A stretch of DNA of 23,621 nt, from NCBI GenBank assembly GCA_025356735.1, contig JANXRT010000016.1, positions 1 through 23,621 on the forward strand, in the 5' to 3' direction. The DNA is from Acetobacteraceae bacterium. GTDB lineage: Bacteria; Pseudomonadota; Alphaproteobacteria; Acetobacterales; Acetobacteraceae. Below are positions 15,568-22,537 of this stretch, piece by piece. A model generated the notes under the pieces. That model saw only the letters and a program-made list of their open reading frames with translations, was not told the origin of the DNA and did not search any database. How positions within the stretch are numbered: position 1 is the first letter of the stretch; every line of letters begins with the position of its first letter. The position numbers were made by a program, and so were the translations under genes.

Positions 15568-16287
15568 TTAACCGGCCGTCTGGAGAAAGCCGAGCCGGTC
15601 CACTTCCAGCACGATGCAGGTAAGATCGCCGCCATAGACCGCTCCGGTGTCGATGCCGATGCGGTTGGGGCGCAGCACCGGCTCGGGACGCGGAGTGTGG
15701 CCGTGCACCACGACGACGCCGAGATCGCCGGAGAATGACAGGAACGGCTCGCGTATCCACAGCAAGTCGTGCTCGGACTGCGCATTCAGCTTGAGGCCGG
15801 GTCGGATGCCGGCATGGGCGAACAGGTAGCCGCCCTCGCGATGCACGGGCGCGAGGGCGCGCACGAATTCGAGCTGCGCCGGCGGAATTCGGGAAATCCA
15901 GGCGGCCCGGGCGGTGCTCTGGCCGATGCCCCAGCTCGCCAGCGTGTCGGCGCCGCCATTCTCGCGCCAATGCTCGGCCGCATCCTCGTCGTCGGCGTCC
16001 AGCGCATCCAGCAGCATGGCCTCGTGGTTGCCCATCAGGTTGACCTTCCGCGTCCCCGGCACCGGATCGGCCATCAGCGTGGCGATCACGCCGGCACTGT
16101 CCGGCCCGCGGTCGATGTAGTCGCCGAGATGGATCAGGCAGGCATCGGCCACCGGGCGGGCGCGCAGGTCCTCGGCGATGGACCCGTGCAGCGAGGCCAG
16201 CTTTTTCAGGCAGCCATGGATGTCGCCAATCGCATAGACCCGGGTATCCTGGGGCAAGCTCGCGGAGCTTGCGGAGAATTCGATCAT
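15568..16287 (-). CDS. PPP-family metallophosphoesterase (serine/threonine phosphatase type)
   Basis: The 239-residue protein has the complete calcineurin-like metal-binding set in order: GDIHG (21-25), GDYIDRG (55-61), GNHE (86-89), then the histidines of FAHAGIRP and VVVHGHTP. The spacing and the GDIHG/GDYIDRG pair are those of bacterial PPP enzymes (PrpA/PrpB or ApaH-like) rather than the wider calcineurin superfamily. It should be a cytosolic two-metal phosphatase acting on phosphoproteins or on dinucleoside polyphosphates; the substrate cannot be decided. It is divergent from the ABC-transporter operon and 62 bases upstream of rfaE1. A 6-bp inverted repeat GGCCGG/CCGGCC spans the stop codon (15557-15577). 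Confidence 0.9.
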   Translation of the reverse strand: MIEFSASSASLPQDTRVYAIGDIHGCLKKLASLHGSIAEDLRARPVADACLIHLGDYIDRGPDSAGVIATLMADPVPGTRKVNLMGNHEAMLLDALDADDEDAAEHWRENGGADTLASWGIGQSTARAAWISRIPPAQLEFVRALAPVHREGGYLFAHAGIRPGLKLNAQSEHDLLWIREPFLSFSGDLGVVVVHGHTPRPEPVLRPNRIGIDTGAVYGGDLTCIVLEVDRLGFLQTAG

Positions 16288-16383
16288 TTTTCGATGTTAT
16301 CCGAGGTTGCCGCCCGCTGCCAGATAAGCAATTTGTCGCCGGTATCTATTGGCGGGGACCGTTTCACACCCTATTCCCCTGGC

Positions 16384-17133
16384 ATGGAAGCAATCCGGGT
16401 TGAGGCGCTCACCAAGCGCTACGGCGAAATGCTGGCGGTCGACGCGATATCCTTTGCCGTGCCGCGCGGCACCACGGTCGGCCTGCTTGGCGGCAACGGC
16501 GCCGGCAAGACCACGACCATCGCCATGCTGCTCGGCATCCTGATCCCGAGCTCGGGCAGCATCCGCATCCTTGGCCACGACATGGCGACGGACCGGTTCT
16601 CCGCCTTGCCCCGGATGAACTTCTCTTCTCCGTACATCGCGCTGCCGGCCAAGCTCTCGGTGGCCGAGAACCTTCGGGTCTATGGACACCTGTACGACGT
16701 GTCCCGGCTGGAGGCTCGTATCCGCGAGCTGTCCGACGAGCTTGGCCTCGCGGCCTTCATCGACCGCCCCGCCGGCCAGCTTTCCGCCGGCCAGAAAACC
16801 CGCGTTGCCCTGGCCAAGGCGCTGATCAACCGGCCGGAGGTGCTGCTGCTCGACGAGCCGACCGCCAGCCTCGACCCCGACACCGGCGACTTCATGCGCA
16901 CGCGCCTCGAGCAGTACCGGGACGAGACCGGCTGCACCATCCTACTCGCCTCGCACAACATGGCCGAGGTCGAGCGGCTGTGCAGCCAGGTGCTGATGCT
17001 GAAGCTCGGCCGCGTGGTCGATCGCGGCAGCCCGCACGACCTGCTGTCGCGCTACGGGCGGGAGGACCTCGAGGAGGTGTTCCTCGATATCGCGCGCGAC
17101 CGTGGCGCGGCGCTTCGGGAGACGGTTGCATGA
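16384..17133 (+). CDS. ABC-2 type transporter, ATP-binding subunit
   Basis: The 249-residue ATPase has Walker A GGNGAGKTT (36-44), signature LSAGQ (133-137), Walker B VLLLDEP (153-159), a D-loop SLDPDTG and the switch His191 in LASHNMAEVERL. This set and the following permease point to an ABC-2 exporter, of the group that includes NodI-like and drug or polysaccharide exporters. The place where the Q-loop Gln is normally found reads RMNFSSPYIAL, with Asn79 as the nearest candidate. ATG 16384 gives MEAIRVEALTKRYG, the expected start, although the upstream sequence has no good ribosome binding site. The permease follows ten bases after the stop. Confidence 0.93.
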   Translation: MEAIRVEALTKRYGEMLAVDAISFAVPRGTTVGLLGGNGAGKTTTIAMLLGILIPSSGSIRILGHDMATDRFSALPRMNFSSPYIALPAKLSVAENLRVYGHLYDVSRLEARIRELSDELGLAAFIDRPAGQLSAGQKTRVALAKALINRPEVLLLDEPTASLDPDTGDFMRTRLEQYRDETGCTILLASHNMAEVERLCSQVLMLKLGRVVDRGSPHDLLSRYGREDLEEVFLDIARDRGAALRETVA

Positions 17134-17143
17134 GGATGGGGGC

Positions 17144-18001
17144 ATGAGCCTGTTGATGGATCGTGCCGGGGATCGCCTGTCGCTATCCCGGTCGTCGCCG
17201 CAGGCGGCGTCGCTGCGGCGCATTTGGGGCATGATGTACCGCCACCTAGCGCTATACCGCCGGTCCTGGCCCCGGCTGCTGGAACTCGCCTACTGGCCGG
17301 TGCTGCAGATGTGCATCTGGGGCTTCACCGCGACCTACATGGCGACCCGCATGGGCACCAGCTTCGCGCTGGCCGGCGGGGTGCTGCTCGGCGGCGTGCT
17401 GCTGTGGGAGGTCGCGCTGCGCAGCCAGATGGGCGTCGCGGTCTCGTTCCTGGAGGAGTTGTGGTCGCGCAACCTCGGGCACGTCTTCGTCAGCCCGCTG
17501 CGGCCGTGGGAGCTGGTGGCGGCGCTGATCGGCATGTCGATGATCCGCATGCTGACCGGCGTGCTGCCGGCCATTCTGCTTGCCTGGCTGCTTTACGCAT
17601 TCAACCTGTTCGCCCTCGGCCCGATCGTTGTCTTGTTTTTCGCCAACCTGATGATCATGGGCTGGTGGGTGGCGCTGGGCGTCGTTTCCCTCATCCTGCG
17701 CCATGGCGCAGGGGCGGAGGCGCTGGCTTGGTCGGTGCTGTTTGGGCTGACGCCGTTTTCCGCCGTGTTCTATCCGGTCGCGGTGCTGCCGTGGTTCCTG
17801 CAGCCGGTGGCACTCGCCCTGCCGGCGTCGCACGTGTTCGAGGGCATGCGGGCGGCGATGCTGACCGGGGTTATACGGTGGGACCACCTGGCCTGGGCGA
17901 TCGGGCTCAACGTGGCCTGGACGATCGCCGCCGCCGCGGTGTTCGCGGGCCAGTTCAAGGCCGCCCGCCGGCGTGGCGCGCTGCTGTCGATAGGCGAATA
18001 G
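17144..18001 (+). CDS. ABC-2 type transporter, permease subunit
   Basis: From ATG 17144 the product has 285 residues, with a short cytoplasmic leader and about six hydrophobic segments, including LLELAYWPVLQMCIWGFTATYM, LAGGVLLGGVLLWEVAL, MIRMLTGVLPAILLAWLLYAFNLFALGPIVVLFFANLMIMGWWVALGVVSLIL (two helices), and FSAVFYPVAVLPWFLQPVALALPASHVFEGMRA near the C-terminus. The last is the ABC-2 signature region. It has AGGA upstream of the start and forms one operon with the ATPase. The exported substrate is unknown. A histidine phosphatase gene starts three bases after the stop, so the three genes may be co-transcribed, although no functional link is evident. Confidence 0.88.
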   Translation: MSLLMDRAGDRLSLSRSSPQAASLRRIWGMMYRHLALYRRSWPRLLELAYWPVLQMCIWGFTATYMATRMGTSFALAGGVLLGGVLLWEVALRSQMGVAVSFLEELWSRNLGHVFVSPLRPWELVAALIGMSMIRMLTGVLPAILLAWLLYAFNLFALGPIVVLFFANLMIMGWWVALGVVSLILRHGAGAEALAWSVLFGLTPFSAVFYPVAVLPWFLQPVALALPASHVFEGMRAAMLTGVIRWDHLAWAIGLNVAWTIAAAAVFAGQFKAARRRGALLSIGE

Positions 18002-18004
18002 AGA

Positions 18005-18622
18005 ATGGCAACCGGCTTCTGGATTCTTCGACATGCGATCGTCGAGGAGAACGCCCGCGCCGTTCTGTACGGCATCATGGACGTGGCGGTATGCGAGGTC
18101 AGCCTGGTCGAGCAGTTCTCGATTTATCACGGCCTCGCCCGGCGCCTGCCGCACGATGCCGCGTGGCGGGTCACGCCGCTGTCGCGCACCCGGCGCACGG
18201 CGGAGGCCATCTTTGCCGCCGGCTATCCGCGCAAGCCGGTTGAGATCGAACCCGAGCTGATCGAGCAGTCGCTGGGCGAATGGCAGGGCCTCGTGCACGC
18301 TGCGCTGCCGGCCAGGCTGGAGCTTGCCGCCCACGCCTTCTGGCCGCTTGGCGGCGAGGAGCGCCCGCCTGGCGGCGAGAGCATGGCGGAGGTAATCCTC
18401 CGCGCTGGCCAGGCGCTGGAACGGCTTGCCGCCGAGCATGACGGCGGCGACGTGGTGATCGTCAGCCATGGCGGCACCATCCGCGCCATGCTGGCGCACG
18501 CGATCGCGGCGCGGCCCGACACGGTGCTGCATTTCGCTATCCAGAACCTATCGCTGACCCGGCTGGAGCGCCATCCGGAAGGCTGGCGCGTGGTCTGCGT
18601 CAACGAGCTGGCGGGGGTTTGA
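18005..18622 (+). CDS. Histidine phosphatase superfamily protein
   Basis: The 205-residue protein belongs to the phosphoglycerate-mutase-like histidine phosphatases. The phospho-acceptor is His10 in ILRHAIVEE (RHA instead of the commonest RHG), followed by the substrate-binding SRTRRTAEAIF, the GEWQG segment with its conserved Glu context, and the second histidine, His155, in IVSHGGTIRAML. It should be a cytosolic phosphatase for a small phosphorylated metabolite; cobC-like and phosphoglycerate-phosphatase roles are both possible. It lies three bases after the ABC permease. The TGA stop is followed 11 bases later by palindromic copy E. Confidence 0.85.
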   Translation: MATGFWILRHAIVEENARAVLYGIMDVAVCEVSLVEQFSIYHGLARRLPHDAAWRVTPLSRTRRTAEAIFAAGYPRKPVEIEPELIEQSLGEWQGLVHAALPARLELAAHAFWPLGGEERPPGGESMAEVILRAGQALERLAAEHDGGDVVIVSHGGTIRAMLAHAIAARPDTVLHFAIQNLSLTRLERHPEGWRVVCVNELAGV

Positions 18623-18633
18623 TGCCTGAGGGA

Positions 18634-18748
18634 AGGCCAGGGACTCTGCCCCTGGACCCCGCTAAGGGCGAGCCCTTAGAACCCACTACCATAAGTATTG
18701 CGGGTCTAGGGACGCTATCCCTGGCGGGTCTGGGAGAGCCCAGCCTTG
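18634..18748. repeat. Palindromic intergenic element, copy E
   Basis: The gap between the histidine phosphatase and the DUF4239 gene holds CCAGGG/CCCTGG (18637-18642, 18650-18655), CTAAGGGC/GCCCTTAG (18662-18669, 18672-18679, two-base loop), TAGGGA/TCCCT (about 18706-18722) and CTGGG/CCCAG (18730-18734, 18739-18743). Read on the minus strand, its first half is nearly the same as the core of copies A and B. The two ends (AAGGCCAGGGACTCTG and the inverse of GGGAGAGCCCAGCCTT) are imperfect inverted repeats. The AAGGCC end faces the stop of the upstream gene, as in the other copies. The far end contains the GGGAGAG and TTG used by the next gene. Confidence 0.75.
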
Positions 18749-19555
18749 ATTGAGTTTCTGGAATCTATCCTTCTTCTGGTACTTCTCTTGGCTGCCGCCG
18801 CACTCGGCCTGTTCGTGCGCCCGCTGCTATCTGAGCGTCACGCCACGCGTGAGACGTTCGATCTGGTCCGGCTAGTGTCCACCATGCTGCTGACCTTCGC
18901 CGCCATCGTGCTCGGGTTGCTGACGACCTCGGCCAAGGCGTCGTTCGATCAGATCGGCAACGATCTTCGTGGCCTCGGCATCGAGGTGATCGAGCTCGAC
19001 CGGCTGCTGCGGGAATATGGCAGCGAAGCCGAGCCGGCGCGCGAGCTGCTGCGGCGCTATACCGACGGCGTGATCGCCACCTCCTGGCCGGAGGAGACGC
19101 CGCTGCCGGCACAACTCGCGTTGCCGAGAACGGCGAACCCCGAACCCGGCAGCCTTCGCGAAAGCCCCGACCTTGGCAAGCTTCTCAACCAGATGGAGCT
19201 TCATCTGCGTCAGCTTCATCCCGCTGGCGCGACGCAGGCGCGGCTGGTGTCGGACGCATTGAACGCGTTTCAGCATCTGTCGCAGCGGCGCTGGAAGCTG
19301 ATCGAGGAGGCGCACAGCTCGATCTCGACGCCGTTCTATGCCGTCCTGCTGTTCTGGCTGATGGTGTTGTTCCTGACCTTCGGGCTGAGCGCGCCGCGCA
19401 ACCCGCTGGTTTATTGCATGCTCGGGCTGGGCGCGCTTTCCATCGCCTCGGCGATTTTCGTCATCCTCGATCTCGACGCGCCGGTCGGCGGCTTGTTCAG
19501 CACTTCAAGCGAACCTTTGCGGGTCGCCTTGGCCCATCTCGGCGCCTTGCCTTGA
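18746..19555 (+). CDS. DUF4239 (bestrophin-like) membrane protein, probable TTG start
   Basis: This 269-residue protein has four predicted membrane helices, at about residues 6-26, 43-63, 196-214 and 220-242, with a long hydrophilic helical domain between the second and third. The end DLDAPVGGLFSTSSEPLRVALAHL is the typical C-terminus of DUF4239 proteins ('DLDxPxxGxxxxSxxPL'). The family is described as bestrophin-like, but transport activity has not been firmly shown. TTG 18746 is chosen because no ATG or GTG precedes the first helix and GGGAGAG lies seven bases upstream; this puts the start inside palindromic copy E. The TGA stop overlaps the TTGACA of the next promoter. Confidence 0.82.
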   Translation: MIEFLESILLLVLLLAAAALGLFVRPLLSERHATRETFDLVRLVSTMLLTFAAIVLGLLTTSAKASFDQIGNDLRGLGIEVIELDRLLREYGSEAEPARELLRRYTDGVIATSWPEETPLPAQLALPRTANPEPGSLRESPDLGKLLNQMELHLRQLHPAGATQARLVSDALNAFQHLSQRRWKLIEEAHSSISTPFYAVLLFWLMVLFLTFGLSAPRNPLVYCMLGLGALSIASAIFVILDLDAPVGGLFSTSSEPLRVALAHLGALP

Positions 19556-19580
19556 CAGGACGTGAATTGGAAGGTTATAG
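19552..19580 (+). promoter_or_regulatory. Sigma-70 promoter for the MarR operon
   Basis: TTGACA (19552-19557) is followed after exactly 17 bases by TTATAG (19575-19580), which is close to TATAAT at its conserved positions. Transcription would begin around 19586-19588, giving an RNA leader of about 20 bases before the MarR start at 19608. The TTGACA overlaps the stop codon of the upstream gene. This is the best-matching promoter in the window. Confidence 0.65.
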
Positions 19581-19582
19581 GC

Positions 19583-19590
19583 GTATATAC
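19583..19590. promoter_or_regulatory. Candidate MarR operator over the transcription start
   Basis: The palindrome GTATATAC sits where transcription from the adjoining promoter should start, in an unusually AT-rich stretch (19575-19600). Partial symmetry extends outwards (for example AT at 19578-79 against AT at 19594-95 in inverse). MarR proteins often bind such sites to repress their own operon. The assignment is inference from position and symmetry only. Confidence 0.35.
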
Positions 19591-19607
19591 CCGTAATTGA
19601 GCCGTCC

Positions 19608-20021
19608 ATGCTGCCCTGTCATTGCCTGGCGCTACGCCGTGCCAGCCGCACCGCCACCAGCTTCTACGACACGGCGCTGGCCCCGGCTGGGCTGACCGTC
19701 GCGCAATTCGCCATGCTGCGGCAGTTGCAGGCGCTTGGCCGCGTCAGCATTTCGCGGGCCGCCCAGGCAATGCAACTCGACCGCACCACGCTGGGCCGCA
19801 ACCTCGGGCCGCTGGAGCGCGGCGGGATGGTGCGCATCGTCGTCGGCGAGACGGATGGCAGGCAACGCATGATCGAGGTTTCCGACCGTGGCGAACAAGC
19901 CGTGCGGCAGGCAATCCCGGCCTGGAAATCGGCGCAGGCGGCGATAAGCGGAAGACTCAACCCCGGCCGGCTGGCGCTGCTGCACGAGCTGCTCGCCGAA
20001 TTCGAAAGCATCGCTTCGTGA
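19608..20021 (+). CDS. MarR family transcriptional regulator
   Basis: The 137-residue protein has a MarR-type winged helix-turn-helix: dimer helix (about 7-25), GLTVAQFAMLRQLQALGRVSISRAAQAMQLDRTTLGRNLGPLERGGMV (28-75, with the recognition helix at about 57-70), and a wing containing DGRQR (83-87). The N-terminus has Cys4 and Cys6, which could sense oxidants or electrophiles as in some MarR proteins; this is inference. MarR regulators commonly repress nearby transporter genes and are released by small ligands. The gene follows a strong-looking promoter with a palindrome over the start site, and precedes an MFS transporter by 19 bases, so autoregulation and control of the operon are likely. Confidence 0.88.
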   Translation: MLPCHCLALRRASRTATSFYDTALAPAGLTVAQFAMLRQLQALGRVSISRAAQAMQLDRTTLGRNLGPLERGGMVRIVVGETDGRQRMIEVSDRGEQAVRQAIPAWKSAQAAISGRLNPGRLALLHELLAEFESIAS

Positions 20022-20040
20022 AGCAAACACAGGAAACCCG

Positions 20041-21297
20041 ATGAACCCGCAAACCGCATCAAAACGGCCGCCCAAGGCTGCAAGGCCGCTTTGGCTGATC
20101 CTGCTCAGCGCCGGCATCATCGTCGGCATGGGCATGGGCCTGCGCCAGGTCATGGGGCTTTACCTGCGCCCGGTGACCATGGACCTCGGCATCGGGCGGG
20201 AGCCGTTCTCCAACGCGCTGGCGGTCTCCAACCTGGTGGTCGGCGTGGCGGCGGTCTTCACCGGCGCCGTCGCCGACCGCTACGGCGCCGCCCGCGTCGT
20301 GGTCTTCGGCGCGCTGTGCACGGTCGGCGGGCTGTATCTGATGGGTATCACCGGGAGCAGCATGGGCATCATGCTGAGCGGCATCCTGCTCGGTTTCGGC
20401 ATGTCGGGCACCGGCATCACCTCGTTGGTCGGTGCGGTCGGGCGCGCCGCGCCGGCGGAAAGGCGCACCGCGGCGATCGCCTCGCTCGGCATGGCCACCG
20501 GCATCGGCGGCTTCATCGCCTTTCCCTACGCCCACGTGCTGATCGAGGCGTTCGGCTGGCGTGCCAGCCTGATGGTGTTGGCCGCCACTGGGCTCGCCAT
20601 GCTGCCGCTTGCGCTGTCGCTGCGCGGCCGTCCGGGCGTCGTCGTTGGCGTCGTCAAGCCGCAGACGCTACAGGAGGCCTTCCGGGAGGCGTTCGCCCTG
20701 CCGAGCTTCTGGTTGCTGGTGGTCGGCTTCTTCGTCTGCGGCTTTCACGTCGCGTTCTATTCCGCCCACCTGCCGGCCTACGTACAGGATCAGGGCCTCG
20801 GCGCCTGGGTCGGCGTCTGGGCGCTGATGGCGCTCGGCCTCGCCAATATCCTGGGCACCTGGCTAGCCGGGCAGTCCGGCCGCTACTTCGAGAAACGCAA
20901 GGTGCTGACGTTCATCTATCTCGCCCGCACCGTGCTGTTCGTGGTCATCATCTACATGCCCGTGACCGGCTTCACGGTGATCGCCGTGACTTCGCTGCTC
21001 GGGCTGTTCTGGCTGTCCACCATTCCGCTGACCAGCGGCCTGGTCGCGACCTTCTTCGGTACCCACTGGATGTCGATGCTGTTCGGCTTTGTCTTTCTCT
21101 CGCACCAGCTCGGCTCGTTCGCCGGGCTGTGGCTGGCCGGCCGGGCCTACGACCTCACGCACTCCTACGACACGATGTGGTGGATCTCGGCCGGGCTCGG
21201 CCTTGTCGCCGCGCTGCTCAACTGGCCGATCCGCGAGCGCCCGGTGGCACGCGTGCTGGCGCAGATGGGGCAGGCGGGCGCGGTCGCCGCCGAATAG
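20041..21297 (+). CDS. Major facilitator superfamily transporter (MarR operon)
   Basis: The 418-residue protein has a basic N-terminus and about twelve hydrophobic segments. The helix 2-3 motif is present as GAVADRYGAARVV, and GMSGTGITSLVGAVGR and TGIGGFIAFPYAHVL fall in helices 4-5. A hydrophilic loop around residues 195-220 divides the two halves. It has AGGAAAC just before the ATG. As the first structural gene after the MarR regulator, and with a hydrolase downstream, it probably takes up or exports the substrate or product of that hydrolase; the substrate is not known. It is not closely similar to the MFS protein at 11490-12728 beyond the superfamily pattern. Confidence 0.87.
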   Translation: MNPQTASKRPPKAARPLWLILLSAGIIVGMGMGLRQVMGLYLRPVTMDLGIGREPFSNALAVSNLVVGVAAVFTGAVADRYGAARVVVFGALCTVGGLYLMGITGSSMGIMLSGILLGFGMSGTGITSLVGAVGRAAPAERRTAAIASLGMATGIGGFIAFPYAHVLIEAFGWRASLMVLAATGLAMLPLALSLRGRPGVVVGVVKPQTLQEAFREAFALPSFWLLVVGFFVCGFHVAFYSAHLPAYVQDQGLGAWVGVWALMALGLANILGTWLAGQSGRYFEKRKVLTFIYLARTVLFVVIIYMPVTGFTVIAVTSLLGLFWLSTIPLTSGLVATFFGTHWMSMLFGFVFLSHQLGSFAGLWLAGRAYDLTHSYDTMWWISAGLGLVAALLNWPIRERPVARVLAQMGQAGAVAAE

Positions 21298-21298
21298 T

Positions 21299-21427
21299 AT
21301 GGCGCGGCGGGTCCTTGCCGGTGCCGGGATCGTGGCCTTGCTGGCGACGGGCATCGTGATCTATGCGGTGCGTGGACCGGCCATCCTGCTCGATCTCGAT
21401 GCGGTCGGCCGCTTTCTTTGCCTTTGA
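21299..21427 (+). CDS. Small single-pass membrane peptide (42 residues)
   Basis: A short open frame starts one base after the MFS stop and encodes MARRVLAGAGIVALLATGIV followed by IYAVRGPAILLDLDAVGRFLCL. It is a basic N-terminus, one hydrophobic segment (about residues 6-24) and a short amphipathic tail. The one-base spacing after the MFS stop and the 11-base spacing to the next gene argue for translation by coupling, since there is no separate ribosome binding site. No family is recognised. It could be an accessory subunit of the MFS transporter or a chance frame; the well-formed N-in helix pattern (positive residues before the hydrophobic core) favours a real peptide. Confidence 0.5.
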   Translation: MARRVLAGAGIVALLATGIVIYAVRGPAILLDLDAVGRFLCL

Positions 21428-21438
21428 TCGGACGCGCG

Positions 21439-22329
21439 ATGACGACCATGCCGGGACCGACCTCGCGCAGCTACTTCTCGCAACGGCTGCGGCTGCGCTA
21501 CGTCGATTGGGGCAACCCGGACGCGCCGCCGCTGATCCTGCTGCATGGTGGGCGCGACCACTGCCGCAACTGGGATTGGGTGGCCGAGCGGCTGTGCCGC
21601 GACTGGCACGTCATCGCGCCCGACCTGCGCGGCCACGGCGACAGCGAATGGCCGTCGGACGGGCACTATCCGATGGCCAACTTCGTCTATGACCTCGCAC
21701 AGCTCGTGCATCAGCAGAAGCTGGCGCCGGTGACCATCGTCGCGCATTCGCTCGGCGGCAACATCTCGCTCCGCTATGCGGGGGTGTATCCGGACGCGGT
21801 GAAGAAGCTGGTGGCGATCGAGGGCCTCGGCCCCTCGCCGCGGGTCGCGGACAAGCAGGAAAAGCTCAGCATCGCCGACCGGATGACGCGGTGGGTGGAC
21901 GAGCAGCGCACCCTGTCCGGCCGGCTGCCGCGCCGCTACCCCACGATCGAGGACGCGCTGGCACGCATGCAGGCCGAGAATTCCCATTTGTCGCCCGCGC
22001 AGGCGCGCCATTTGACCGAGCACGGCGTCAACCAGAACGAGGACGGCACCTACAGCTGGAAGTTCGACAACTACGTCCGGGTCTGGCCGCCCTACGACAT
22101 GACGCGCAGCGCCATCGCCGAGCTGTGGGCAAGGATCACCTGCCCGACCTTGCTGGTCTATGGCACCGAGAGCTGGGCCTCCAACCCCGCTGCGGATGGC
22201 CGGCTGGCGGCCTTCCGCACTGCGTCCGTGGTGCGGATCGAGGGTGCCGGGCATTGGGTGCATCACGACAAGCTGGAAGTTTTTCTCGATCATGTAATAA
22301 AATTTCTGGCGGAGCCTGCATCCGTTTAA
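21439..22329 (+). CDS. Alpha/beta-fold hydrolase
   Basis: From ATG 21439 the product is 296 residues with the alpha/beta hydrolase order: LRYVDWGNPDAPPLILLHGG (oxyanion HGG at 36-38), APDLRGHGDSEW (60-71), the nucleophile elbow AHSLGGN (Ser104), and the general base in GAGHWVHHD (His272). The usual acid after strand 7 is not an obvious Asp: the segment reads VYGTESWASNPAADG, with Glu244 and Asp253 as candidates. The substrate could be an ester, amide or carbon-carbon compound; the sequence does not show which. An in-frame TTG at 21418 and ATG at 21448 are other possible starts. It is the last gene of the MarR-MFS operon and may process the transported compound. Confidence 0.88.
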   Translation: MTTMPGPTSRSYFSQRLRLRYVDWGNPDAPPLILLHGGRDHCRNWDWVAERLCRDWHVIAPDLRGHGDSEWPSDGHYPMANFVYDLAQLVHQQKLAPVTIVAHSLGGNISLRYAGVYPDAVKKLVAIEGLGPSPRVADKQEKLSIADRMTRWVDEQRTLSGRLPRRYPTIEDALARMQAENSHLSPAQARHLTEHGVNQNEDGTYSWKFDNYVRVWPPYDMTRSAIAELWARITCPTLLVYGTESWASNPAADGRLAAFRTASVVRIEGAGHWVHHDKLEVFLDHVIKFLAEPASV

Positions 22330-22537
22330 GCAACAGTCTGATACAGACCCGCCGTCTGGCAGAGTTTTTCATTGAACCGCAGGCATCATTCGACAGTCGA
22401 AAACGATCCGATTCTTGTTAGGCGAATAGAATTGATGCGAATCACAAATAATAACGTATTGAACACAGTAAGTTTATTGGCATAGCGATACGTAATTCAT
22501 GATGCTGTCGTCCGAACCCTTCGGCGGAGCATCCAAG
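22330..22537. other. AT-rich intergenic region upstream of the surface-protein gene
   Basis: This 208-base stretch is clearly richer in A and T than the rest of the window, especially 22330-22500 (for example AATCACAAATAATAACG). It must carry the 3' end of the hydrolase operon and the promoter of the large downstream gene. TTGAAC near 22459 followed after 17 bases by ATAGCG is the nearest promoter-like pair, but it is weak. ATG codons at 22499 and 22502 are in frame with the downstream gene but lack a ribosome binding site; GGAG before 22538 is better. No terminator with a T-run was found. Confidence 0.5.

Noticed and set aside
17252..18532. Minus-strand open frame opposite the ABC permease and histidine phosphatase
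   Set aside because: It spans two well-recognised genes on the other strand and has shadow-type composition rich in Arg, His, Gln and Asp.
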